Assembly (NCBI GenBank): GCA_021295735.1
Contig: JAGWBU010000003.1
Location: 1,630 to 65,629, forward strand
Length of the DNA: 64,000 nt
From: Candidatus Poribacteria bacterium
Lineage (GTDB): Bacteria; Poribacteria; WGA-4E; WGA-3G
Direction: 5' to 3'
Part shown: positions 33,608 to 43,886 of the stretch, one piece after another
Layout: the number at the start of each line of letters is the position of its first letter
How positions within the stretch are numbered: the first letter of the stretch is position 1
Notes under the pieces: model-generated
The model's database searches: none
The model's input: only the letters and a program-made list of their open reading frames with translations
What the model was told of the DNA's origin: nothing
Position numbers and translations under genes: made by a program

Positions 33608-34543
33608 ATGGATGTTCTATCGCTCGGAATTTTTGTGGTTGATGTGCTTGGAAGACCTATCGACCGTTTTCCAGAAAAAGGAAAACTGGAACTATTCGAT
33701 CAATTGGAAATCCACGCTGGTGGTTGTGCTAACAATACTGCGATTGTGCTCTCACGGCTTGGTGTTTCTGTTGGTGCTATGGGAAAAATTGGCACCGACC
33801 ATTTTGGAGATTTAATTCTGCAAACCCTTACGGATAACCGCGTTGACACCGCAGGCGTCCAGCGAGATGCAAACGTGAACACCTCTTTTACATTCGTAGC
33901 AATTGCTTCCGACGGCGAACGAAGTTTTTGCCACTATATCGGGGCGAACGGTGAACTGAGTGAAGATGATCTCAATTGGGATGTTATTAAAACTGCTAAA
34001 ATTCTCCATATCGCAGGAGCGCTCGTCATGCCAAAATTTGATGGGCAACCCATGGCGAATGTCCTCAAAAAAGCGAAAACATTTGGGATAACGACTTCAC
34101 TTGACACGGCATGGGACGCAACGGGAAAATGGCTGGAAACGTTGGAACCGTGTTTGCCTTTTGTTGACATCTTTCTGCCGAGCTTGATTGAAGCAGAACA
34201 TCTCACAGGCACATCCGAACTGCAAGAAATATCCAAATTTTTGAGGAACTACGGTATCAATACTATTGGAATTAAAATGGGGGAACGCGGTAGTTACGTT
34301 TCAACTCCTGATGATGAACTGTTTGCCCCCGCATATTCTGTGAATGTTATTGATGCGACTGGTGCTGGCGATGCTTATGTAGCAGGTTTTCTCGCCGGAA
34401 CGGTAAAAGGATGGGATCTCAAAACAACAACCGAACTGGCATCAGCAACTGGAGCTGCTTGCGTAACTGCTATCGGAACGACCGCAGGTATCCAAAACCT
34501 TGAAGAAACCATGAAAATCTGTAAAGGTGACACAGTATCGTGA
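33608..34543 (+). CDS. PfkB-family carbohydrate kinase
   Basis: A 311-residue ribokinase-type kinase. N-terminal glycine pair HAGGCANNTAIVLSRLG is the family's first signature, and DATGAGDAYVAG (catalytic Asp at about 255) its second. Typical length. It phosphorylates a sugar or nucleoside that cannot be named. ATG 33608 with GAGAGG upstream is preferred to the in-frame ATG at 33593, which overlaps the ribosome-binding site. The ABC ATPase follows after 22 bases, possibly the same operon. Confidence 0.9.
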   Translation: MDVLSLGIFVVDVLGRPIDRFPEKGKLELFDQLEIHAGGCANNTAIVLSRLGVSVGAMGKIGTDHFGDLILQTLTDNRVDTAGVQRDANVNTSFTFVAIASDGERSFCHYIGANGELSEDDLNWDVIKTAKILHIAGALVMPKFDGQPMANVLKKAKTFGITTSLDTAWDATGKWLETLEPCLPFVDIFLPSLIEAEHLTGTSELQEISKFLRNYGINTIGIKMGERGSYVSTPDDELFAPAYSVNVIDATGAGDAYVAGFLAGTVKGWDLKTTTELASATGAACVTAIGTTAGIQNLEETMKICKGDTVS

Positions 34544-34565
34544 AACGAAAATAGGAAGATATATC

Positions 34566-35495
34566 ATGAATAATTCTGCAATCGTCCAAACAGAAAACCT
34601 GTCCAAATGGTACGGCGAAGTCATGGGTGTGAATGACGTCACATTGAAGATTCACTCTGGAATAACCGGTTTGCTTGGTCCCAACGGTGCAGGTAAAACA
34701 AGTTTACTCAAATTAATGACAGGTCAACTCAAACCGAACAAGGGAGACATCACTGTTCTAAATCAACCTGTTTGGAACAACTATATTCTAACGCAGCGTG
34801 TCGGTTACTGCCCGGATATTGAATTAGCCTACCAATTTATGACCGGTTTTGAGTTTATCTCCTTTTTCGCAACGTTGAGCGGATATGAGAAGGCAGATGT
34901 GGAACCACGGAGTCTAAAAGTGCTTGAAACGGTAGACATGCTTTCTGCAAAGGATAAGCCGATTGGGTCCTACAGCAAAGGAATGCGACAGCGTATAAAA
35001 CTGGCACAAGCACTTGTGCATGATCCGGAACTCCTTTTCTTGGACGAGCCGCTCACCGGACTTGATCCAATTGGCAGGCGACATATCATGAATCTGCTTT
35101 CAGAACTTTCAGAACAAGGAATCAGCATGGTTGTCTCAAGCCATATCCTCTATGAGATAGAAGCGATTACAGAAACAATCCTACTTATCCATCAAGGACG
35201 AATCCTCGCGGAAGGCACTATCTCCGACATCCGCGAACTGATTGATGAACACCCACATAAAGTCTTCATGAATGCTGACGAACCGCGCCGTTTAGCACAA
35301 ACCTGCCTTCCGTTTGAGGATATCCTCAGCGTCACCTTCGGTGATAAGGCAGGGGATGTTATCATTGAAACAGCAAAACCGGATGCATTTTACGCTCGCC
35401 TCCCGCAAATCCTCATTGAAAACGAATTGAACGTTTCTCAACTCTACTCACCTGATGACAACCTCTCTGCTGTATTTAAGTATTTAGTTGGTTGA
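34566..35495 (+). CDS. ABC transporter ATP-binding protein, CcmA/NodI-like, no permease adjacent
   Basis: A 309-residue ATPase of the ABC-2 exporter type. Walker A GPNGAGKT is at 38-45, the signature is YSKGMRQRIKLAQALV, Walker B LLFLDEPLTGLDP, then SSHILYE. The C-terminal extension after residue 220 is typical of CcmA-like ATPases. ABC-2 permeases usually lie next door, but none follows here; the next 450 bases are repeats. So the partner must be elsewhere. AGGAAG precedes ATG 34566 by 7 bases. Confidence 0.87.
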   Translation: MNNSAIVQTENLSKWYGEVMGVNDVTLKIHSGITGLLGPNGAGKTSLLKLMTGQLKPNKGDITVLNQPVWNNYILTQRVGYCPDIELAYQFMTGFEFISFFATLSGYEKADVEPRSLKVLETVDMLSAKDKPIGSYSKGMRQRIKLAQALVHDPELLFLDEPLTGLDPIGRRHIMNLLSELSEQGISMVVSSHILYEIEAITETILLIHQGRILAEGTISDIRELIDEHPHKVFMNADEPRRLAQTCLPFEDILSVTFGDKAGDVIIETAKPDAFYARLPQILIENELNVSQLYSPDDNLSAVFKYLVG

Positions 35496-35863
35496 TCGCT
35501 TTTCTTGCACAGGCGTTAATTTAACGTAGGCAACACGTGCGTTTAGCATTGATTTGGTTTTAGTCGGCCCCAGCGGGGCGGAATGTTTATAGAAACGCGG
35601 CACCCTCGTATATAAGCCCCAGCGGGACGATATGTGATGTGAATAGGTAGGTTGAAATTATACACATACCGCTCCTACGGAACTCAAGAGATTGATGCCT
35701 TGTTTTTCTATAAACATAGCGTCCCTATGGGACTAAAGAGACTATCTTATTCTCAAAAATGCTTAAATTGACGGCTATGGTGTGGTTTCCTAATCGCACC
35801 TATCAGGGACGTTAACATTTTCAAATTCTACTAAACCCTCCTTGAATCTATTTTTCCTCAAAA
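35496..35863. repeat. Repeat-rich intergenic region with MITE-like ends
   Basis: Left end AGGCGTTAATTTAA at 35512-35524 and right end TTAAATTGACGGCTATGG at 35763-35780 are degenerate inverted copies of the ends seen at 4793, 4962, 21290 and 21696. Inside, GCCCCAGCGGGGCGGAATGT with TTTATAGAAA (about 35567-35596) and TTTCTATAAACATAGCGTCC (about 35704-35723) form a second inverted pair, a dispersed-repeat phrase of the type CCCAGCGGGACG. No gene. Confidence 0.55.
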
Positions 35864-35902
35864 TTATGTAACCATTTCACACCATACCCGCGTCACTATA
35901 TA
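35864..35902 (+). promoter_or_regulatory. ECF-type promoter of the sigma/WD40 gene (copy 1 of a shared motif)
   Basis: TTATGTAACC at 35864-35873, 15 bases, then CGCGTCACTATATA from 35889. The same two boxes with the same 15-base spacing lie before both other sigma genes (58551-58589 and 60029-60067). CGTC in the -10 box is typical of ECF-sigma promoters, so this is a candidate autoregulatory promoter. The ATG is 51 bases downstream. Confidence 0.65.
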
Positions 35903-35945
35903 TTGATAAAACATTAATCAATCTACCACTGTCTTGAGGTGTCTG

Positions 35946-38807
35946 ATGAAAAACGAAGATGTTGAACTGATACACCGCATCCTCGCAGGTGATGAAACTG
36001 CCTTTGTAGATTTGGTCAAGAAATATCAAAAGCAGGTGCATGCACTCGCTTGGCGGAAAATAGGTGATTTTCACATTGCCGAGGAAATTACGCAGGACAC
36101 CTTCCTCAAAGTCTATCAGAAACTTTCTACACTGAAAGATCCAAATCAGTTTTCTGGATGGCTTTATGTAATCGCAACCCGGCAATGTCTCTCATGGCTT
36201 CGTAAAAAACGTATTGAAACTGAATCACTGGAAGATATAGACACCGAGTGGATAGATGAGACAGCATATTCCCGATATGTTGCAGAGGAACATGCAAAAA
36301 CTACGACAGAGGCACAACGCGAGGTTGTGAAAAAGCTGCTTGCGAAACTGAAAGAGAGTGAACGCACGGTAATGACACTCCACTATTTTGGTGAAATGAC
36401 AGTTGAAGAGATCAGTCGTTTCTTAGGTGTATCTACAAGTGCGATCAAGATCCGTCTTCACCGTGCGCGGCAACGTCTAAAAAAGGAGGAACCAATGATT
36501 AGAGAGGCACTTAGCAACTTCCAACTATCCCCAAACCTTACCGACAATATCATGCAAAAGGTCGAACATATCAAACCCGCTGCGCCATCAGGAAGCAAAC
36601 CGTTAGTGCCGTGGGTGATAGGTGCATCAACTGCGCTTTTGATTGTGCTGATGCTCGGTATAGGTAGCCAATACTTAGCGCGTTTCCAACAACCCTATAG
36701 TTTAGATACACAGTCTGATATGGCAGTGGAATTGGTTGATACACCTGTTGTCCAGAACATTGAGGAAAAACCGGATATTCGAAATCAGTTAGGAAAAAAT
36801 ACAGAAAATCAAGGTAATAGTGATGGTGATGGTCAGGAATCGAATCAGATGGTGTCTGACAAAGGAGACTATACGAAATGGAATTTACCTAAAGGAGCCA
36901 AAGCGCGTCTCAGCAAAGGTAGCATAAATGATATAAGCTTTTCACCAGACGGAACTCAAATTGCTGTAGGAAGTGCTACAGGCGTTTGGGTTTATGATAT
37001 TCAGACTGGTAATGTACTTTCACTACTTACTAATCATAAATCTCTTACGGGTAAGGTAGCGTTCTCTCCAGATGGTAAAACATTAGCAACTGGAAGGTAT
37101 GACAGAATCTCACTGTGGGATATAGGCACTGGAAAGCTTATAAAATCCTATAAAAGAGAGGAGTCGGTGATACATACGCTGAAAATCACTGGCGATGGTA
37201 AAACCCTCCTCTGTAAAGGTTACGACGGTTCAGTTCGATTATGGGATATTGCTACTGGAGAAAAAAAGGATTTCCTGTCGAAATCCGCCCAAGGATTTAA
37301 CGCACTACTGAGGCACGTTTTAGGAAGTAATGTTACAGAAGCAGACTTATACCTAAATAAGAATAACGACGATAGTATTTTCGCAGTCGGTTTTGAGAAT
37401 GGTGAAATTCGATTGGAAGATGCCATAACAGGAGAACACCTGAAAACGCTTCAAGATCGTAAAGGTCGCAAAAATTATGTCCACCAGTTAGCATTCTCCC
37501 CAGATGGAACTCTACTTGTATCTAATACTTCCGAAACACCACTACATTTATGGAATGTTAACTCCGGAAAATTATTAAACACACTGACTGAAAATCCAAG
37601 AATACGCGGAATCCTAACATTCTCTAAAGATGGTAAAACTTTAGCCTGTCAGTCGTCCAAAATGGTTGAGTTATGGGATGTTGCTACCCAAACACTTCGT
37701 GCTACTCTTACTGAAATTGATGTATTGACATTTTCACCAGATTCTAAAACTGTTGCAGGAGCGAATTGGAAGGGTGAAATCAAAGTTTGGGATTCAAATA
37801 CCGGGGACAAATTGCTTTCCTTTACAACAAGACATATAAATGGAATTCAATCATTGGTATATTCACCTGACAGCAAAACCATAGCAAGTGAACATGGTGG
37901 AACAATTCAGTTGTGGGATGCCATAAACTTTACTCAGATGTCTAAACGTATACATATTAAAACTTGGGGTCCTGCTATAGTATTTTCTAATGATGGTAAA
38001 ATAATAAAAATCGGAGAAAAATTCATATATAAGAAACATTCCCGAGGGTCACATGTCAAGGAGAGTCTTATCGGCACGGTGAGTTTATGGAATACAAGTA
38101 CAGGGAACAAGTTGTACGATTTTAGTGTCGAATCACACTCAGGAGAATTGCCTAAACTACCGGCACGTTCAAGGTACTCCTCGGGAATATACGGTAACGC
38201 TGTCTTTTCTCAAGATGGTAATATGTTTGCCGTTGCACTAAATTCAACTCATGCTACTAAAGATAACAAATTCAGTATTTACTTATGGGGAGTTTCGGAA
38301 AATCCGTTCAAGCAGTCACATACCATTCTCAAAGGTCATTCAAAAAATATCAATGTGCTTGCCTTCTCTCCAAGCAGCTCTAAACTTGCCAGCGGAAGTG
38401 AGGATGGAACAATTCGAATCTGGAATACAAGGACTGGCACAGAGATTTCAAGTTTGTCATCGGACAAGACCCGTGCTTTAGCTTTCTCTGTTGATGGTAA
38501 AATCCTGGCAAGTGGAAGCACAGATGGGACAATTCGCCTATGGGATGTTGCTATGAAGACACAACTGAAGACTCTTGAAGTGGAAAATGATACTGAGAAC
38601 GTATTGGCAATTTCTCCTGACAACGAAATTCTTGCGAGTGGAACTCATGAAGGGGTAATTCATCTATGGGACATTGCTACAGGCAACAAGTTGTCTACTC
38701 TTGAAGGACATTCTGATTGGGTTAGCTCGTTAACATTCTCTCCGGACGGAAAAACGCTTGCGAGTGGTAGCAGTGATGGCGCCTTATTTCTCTGGAATCT
38801 CCCCTAA
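35946..38807 (+). CDS. ECF sigma factor fused to a membrane segment and WD40 beta-propeller
   Basis: A 953-residue fusion. Residues 1-180 are an ECF sigma factor: region 2 with FHIAEEITQDTFLKVYQKL and region 4 with MTLHYFGEMTVEEISRFLG then SAIKIRLHRARQRL. A membrane segment follows at about 220-242 (LVPWVIGASTALLIVLMLGI), then a low-complexity stretch, then WD40 repeats to the end (repeated SPDGKTLASGS...IRLWD units, probably enough for two propellers). The topology puts sigma inside and propeller outside. An internal AAGGAGGA and in-frame ATG at 36495 (residue 184) could start the membrane-propeller half alone. ATG 35946 has GAGGTG upstream. Fused WD40 sigma factors are known from Planctomycetes. 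Confidence 0.9.
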   Translation: MKNEDVELIHRILAGDETAFVDLVKKYQKQVHALAWRKIGDFHIAEEITQDTFLKVYQKLSTLKDPNQFSGWLYVIATRQCLSWLRKKRIETESLEDIDTEWIDETAYSRYVAEEHAKTTTEAQREVVKKLLAKLKESERTVMTLHYFGEMTVEEISRFLGVSTSAIKIRLHRARQRLKKEEPMIREALSNFQLSPNLTDNIMQKVEHIKPAAPSGSKPLVPWVIGASTALLIVLMLGIGSQYLARFQQPYSLDTQSDMAVELVDTPVVQNIEEKPDIRNQLGKNTENQGNSDGDGQESNQMVSDKGDYTKWNLPKGAKARLSKGSINDISFSPDGTQIAVGSATGVWVYDIQTGNVLSLLTNHKSLTGKVAFSPDGKTLATGRYDRISLWDIGTGKLIKSYKREESVIHTLKITGDGKTLLCKGYDGSVRLWDIATGEKKDFLSKSAQGFNALLRHVLGSNVTEADLYLNKNNDDSIFAVGFENGEIRLEDAITGEHLKTLQDRKGRKNYVHQLAFSPDGTLLVSNTSETPLHLWNVNSGKLLNTLTENPRIRGILTFSKDGKTLACQSSKMVELWDVATQTLRATLTEIDVLTFSPDSKTVAGANWKGEIKVWDSNTGDKLLSFTTRHINGIQSLVYSPDSKTIASEHGGTIQLWDAINFTQMSKRIHIKTWGPAIVFSNDGKIIKIGEKFIYKKHSRGSHVKESLIGTVSLWNTSTGNKLYDFSVESHSGELPKLPARSRYSSGIYGNAVFSQDGNMFAVALNSTHATKDNKFSIYLWGVSENPFKQSHTILKGHSKNINVLAFSPSSSKLASGSEDGTIRIWNTRTGTEISSLSSDKTRALAFSVDGKILASGSTDGTIRLWDVAMKTQLKTLEVENDTENVLAISPDNEILASGTHEGVIHLWDIATGNKLSTLEGHSDWVSSLTFSPDGKTLASGSSDGALFLWNLP

Positions 38808-38827
38808 ATTGAACGATTCTTGTTTAA

Positions 38828-40724
<1,897 letters not shown>

Positions 40725-41135
40725 ATGGAATGTATCTTTTGTGCGATTGTTGAGGGCAAAATTCCTGCTGCAAAAGTGTATGAAAACGAACACGTTTTCG
40801 CTTTTATGGACATTTCCCCAGCGAATCCCGGACATCTTGTTGTTATACCAAAACAACACTATCGGAATATCTTTGATATACCCGCAGAAGTAGCCAGTAA
40901 AATTATGGAAGCCGTGGTACCACTCGCTACAGCGATCCGTGAGGCGTTAAATCCAGATGGTCTCAACATGATCCAAAATAATGAAGCAGCTGGATTTCAG
41001 ACTGTTTTTCATTTTCATCTACACCTCATTCCACGGTGGGAAGCAGATTCATTGCAGCCACTTTGGCAACCGAGGAATGAAGGAAATATTGAAGAAATTA
41101 GTAACATTGCTACGAAAATTCGAGAAGCTTTGTAA
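40725..41135 (+). CDS. HIT-family nucleotide hydrolase
   Basis: A 136-residue protein with the histidine triad HFHLHLIP (His 96, His 98, His 100) and the N-terminal zinc-type pair Cys 3, Cys 6 (CIFC). Such proteins hydrolyse adenylated or other nucleotide substrates; in bacteria they are often called HinT-like. ATG 40725 follows GAGGA by 9 bases; an in-frame upstream start would cover that site. It leads a string of plus-strand genes that includes two epimerases. Confidence 0.9.
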   Translation: MECIFCAIVEGKIPAAKVYENEHVFAFMDISPANPGHLVVIPKQHYRNIFDIPAEVASKIMEAVVPLATAIREALNPDGLNMIQNNEAAGFQTVFHFHLHLIPRWEADSLQPLWQPRNEGNIEEISNIATKIREAL

Positions 41136-41165
41136 ATTAACAACCCAATTTTAAGAGAAAAACCT

Positions 41166-41873
41166 ATGAACGTTTTGATTACTTCAGCAAGTTCCGAGTT
41201 GGCACGCAGATTAGCAGAAGCTGCATCTGAATCACATACGGTCCGCCTAACGGAACTTCAACCTGTTAATACCATTTTTGATTTTGTGCAGAGTGCGTTA
41301 GGGCACGACGAGTCGACAAATGAATTGGTGAAAGGCATGGACACCATTGTCCATATCGCAGAAACGCCACCCGAACTTAAGGCAAAATCTGACGAACCTG
41401 AGAACTTTGAGATTGATTATCAGACCCGTTGCACCTATAACTTGTTGATGGCTGCATCGGCAGAAGGTGTCCAACATTTCATCTATGCCAGCACACTCCG
41501 TCTGTTTGAGCAGCATGGTAAAGATTGGACTGTTAAAGAGAATTGGAGACCGCGTCCCAGCATTGATGGTTTGGTACTTGCAAAACATCTCGGTGAATTC
41601 ACATGCAGAGAATTCGCACGGGAAAGGAAAATCAGTGTAACATGTCTCCGACTCGGTGCTATTATTACTGCTGAAGAAGCCGCCAAAGCGGAGTCCAATT
41701 CTATGTGGCTTGGAATAAACGATGCAGTCGCAGCATTTCAAGGCGCAATTGATGCACCATCAAGATGGGGCATTTTTCACATCCAGTCGGAGTTCCCCGG
41801 TTCTCGCTTTGCTATCAACAAAGCGAAGGGACACCTAAAATTCGATCCACAATTTGTGCTACCAATAAAATAG
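41166..41873 (+). CDS. NAD-dependent epimerase/dehydratase-like protein, degenerate
   Basis: A 235-residue extended-SDR-like protein. The N-terminal LITSASSELARRLAEAA replaces the usual TGxxGxxG, so nucleotide binding may be weakened. The catalytic Tyr-x-x-x-Lys also seems altered: GLVLAKHLGEF has Lys but no Tyr four residues before. The IYASTLRLF region matches the family. It may be a non-catalytic or specialised member. Followed by a second, intact epimerase 40 bases away, so they may act together on a nucleotide sugar. Confidence 0.75.
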   Translation: MNVLITSASSELARRLAEAASESHTVRLTELQPVNTIFDFVQSALGHDESTNELVKGMDTIVHIAETPPELKAKSDEPENFEIDYQTRCTYNLLMAASAEGVQHFIYASTLRLFEQHGKDWTVKENWRPRPSIDGLVLAKHLGEFTCREFARERKISVTCLRLGAIITAEEAAKAESNSMWLGINDAVAAFQGAIDAPSRWGIFHIQSEFPGSRFAINKAKGHLKFDPQFVLPIK

Positions 41874-41913
41874 CAACATATACTGTCCAACACAAACAGG
41901 AGAAGATATAGCA

Positions 41914-42645
41914 ATGAAGGTTCTTATTTTAGGTGGAAACGGATACCTCGGGCCTCATGTTGTTAAGGCATTAGAACCCTACTACACCTTGCGCGTAACA
42001 GACATAAACGAACTTGATACAAAACATGAATCTATGCATATTGATGTCGGGTCATTAGATCAGGTCTTGCGAGCAGCGGAGGGGATGGATAGCATTATCA
42101 ACTGCTCAGTGCTTCGCCATGACCGACAATTGGCGTTTGACGTTAGCACACGCGGATGCTATAACATGATGCGCGCTGCTGTTGAACACGGTATCCGTCG
42201 TGTTATCAATACCGGTCCACATTTCACCATACAAGGTGATGATTATACAAGTTGGGATTACGAGATTAACCCAGATGTTCCACCGAAGACAAGCACAGGA
42301 CTCTACCCGTTAACTAAAGGACTTGGACAGGAAATCTGCAAAGTTTTTACCGAGAATTACGACCTCTATGTTCTCTGTTATTTGTTCCTTAGTTTTCAGG
42401 ACCTAAATTATGAAGCAGAAGGCACTGATCTCAACCCATTTTCTGTCAGTTGGCGAGATGCAGGCAAGGCGTTTCGATTAGGATTAGAAATTGATCTTGA
42501 AAAACTACCATCAAAATGTGAGATTTTCAATATCTTCGCGGATTTGCCACATCAGCAATTCTCAAATGCGAAAACGAAACGGATTTTAGGGTTTCAACCA
42601 CAGGATAATTTTGAGTGGATGTGGCATAAGAAGAAGGGAGTGTAA
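41914..42645 (+). CDS. NAD-dependent epimerase/dehydratase
   Basis: A 243-residue extended SDR. The nucleotide site ILGGNGYLGPHV is intact, and the catalytic pair is Tyr-Pro-Leu-Thr-Lys in GLYPLTKGLGQE. The Ser is not obvious at the usual ST position (NTGPHFTIQ). It acts on a nucleotide-activated sugar or similar polyol. ATG has GGAGAAG upstream. Together with the preceding degenerate homologue it suggests a duplicated pair that has diverged. Confidence 0.85.
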   Translation: MKVLILGGNGYLGPHVVKALEPYYTLRVTDINELDTKHESMHIDVGSLDQVLRAAEGMDSIINCSVLRHDRQLAFDVSTRGCYNMMRAAVEHGIRRVINTGPHFTIQGDDYTSWDYEINPDVPPKTSTGLYPLTKGLGQEICKVFTENYDLYVLCYLFLSFQDLNYEAEGTDLNPFSVSWRDAGKAFRLGLEIDLEKLPSKCEIFNIFADLPHQQFSNAKTKRILGFQPQDNFEWMWHKKKGV

Positions 42646-42770
42646 GATACCCGTACTCCAGCACAGAATGGTTTGCAACCCCAAGAAATCTGTGTTAAAT
42701 TTGTGGTATATAAACCCGCAAATAAAGCGATTTGTAATCACTATATCATTACATCCTCGGAGGAACGATA

Positions 42771-43098
42771 ATGTCTATCGTTGATGTCCCCACCGAACTA
42801 AGAGTTGAACATTTGCTGAATAGTGTTAACGTGGGCATGTCCGCGTTGTAACAACCACAAGTATGCAAAAACACACGCACAGGACCCGCAGACAGTTCAA
42901 CGCGTACCGCTTTTCAACCCTCGTCAAAAACAGTGGCATAGACATTTTATGTGGAGTGAAGATTTCCTCGTTATTATAGGACGGACACGAACGGGTAGGG
43001 CAACAGTTGAAGCGTTGAACATGAATCTTCCACAGCGGATAAATCTGCGTAGAGCATTATTAAGTCTGGGAGAACATCCGGCACAAATTAGTTTATGA
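42771..43098 (+). pseudogene. HNH endonuclease, internally deleted and frameshifted
   Basis: ATG 42771, with GGAGG 7 bases upstream, starts MSIVDVPTELR, then the frame stops at 42851. The downstream frame picks up at about 42823 with WACPRCNNHKYAKT and continues to IGRTRTGRATVEAL and SLGEHPA, the C-terminal half of an HNH endonuclease. The part that should lie between (the first zinc-binding CxxC and the VEHIIPRS-like HNH segment) is mostly gone; only VEHLLNSV remains. So this is a broken gene. Its last stop overlaps the next start (ATGA). Confidence 0.7.
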
Positions 43099-43874
43099 AC
43101 ATCCAACTCCTTGCACATCGGGGTGGCATGGGACGCGCACCTGAAAACACGCTTGCATCCTTTAAACAAGCACTCTCAGACGGTGCTGATGGATTTGAAT
43201 GTGACGTCTGTCTCACACAAGATAAGCAGCCTGTGCTGATTCACGTTGACTTTAACCGAGATGATATTCGCGAAGCCACCGGATGCACAACGCCTCTCAG
43301 TCAATTAAACTGGAAAGAAGTACGGCAGTTAAAGTCGCAAAACTCAAATGAACCTGTGGCACACCTTGATGATGCACTCAGATTTGCGCGGGAAAACCAA
43401 ATGCCATGCTTTGTTGAACCGAAATCGGACACACCTGAACTCCTTCCTATCATCATAGAACGTATTCATCATTTTGATGTTGTTCACCTCGTCAGCATTC
43501 TCACCTTTTACTTTAAGAAGCAGAAGCAATTGCTTGTTGAGGCTAAGCGATTAGAACCACAACTTCAGACAAGCGCAATTTTAATAAATCCGATGGTAAA
43601 CTATCTCAAAGCTGCCACCGAGATTGATGCGAACCGTATCATTTTTGGTTGGAACAAAATTAATCATTTTGGAATCTACAATGTCTTTACACGTTCCATC
43701 CCGCGGCAAGTGGACGAACTTCGCGCAAATGGAATTATTGTTGAAGCAGGGTTTATCCTAACGTCTCAAGATGTTGCTTGGGCAATGCGAAACGGTATCC
43801 AAGGGCTATGGGTAGACGATGTGCCTTACATCCGAAACTGTGTTAAACAAATTACCAATGAAACTGGAGCATAG
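43095..43874 (+). CDS. Glycerophosphodiester phosphodiesterase
   Basis: A 259-residue TIM-barrel GDPD protein. N-terminal AHRGGMGRAPENTLASFKQAL contains the catalytic His-Arg and the Glu of the ENT motif; GFECDVCLTQDKQPVLIHV provides the metal ligands Glu and Asp and the second His. C-terminal GIQGLWVDDVPYIRNCV is the usual end strand. It hydrolyses glycerophosphodiesters to glycerol-3-phosphate and an alcohol. The ATG overlaps the broken HNH gene's stop (ATGA), probably a chance remnant of operon organisation. Confidence 0.9.
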   Translation: MNIQLLAHRGGMGRAPENTLASFKQALSDGADGFECDVCLTQDKQPVLIHVDFNRDDIREATGCTTPLSQLNWKEVRQLKSQNSNEPVAHLDDALRFARENQMPCFVEPKSDTPELLPIIIERIHHFDVVHLVSILTFYFKKQKQLLVEAKRLEPQLQTSAILINPMVNYLKAATEIDANRIIFGWNKINHFGIYNVFTRSIPRQVDELRANGIIVEAGFILTSQDVAWAMRNGIQGLWVDDVPYIRNCVKQITNETGA

Positions 43875-43886
43875 GATTAGCAAAGA

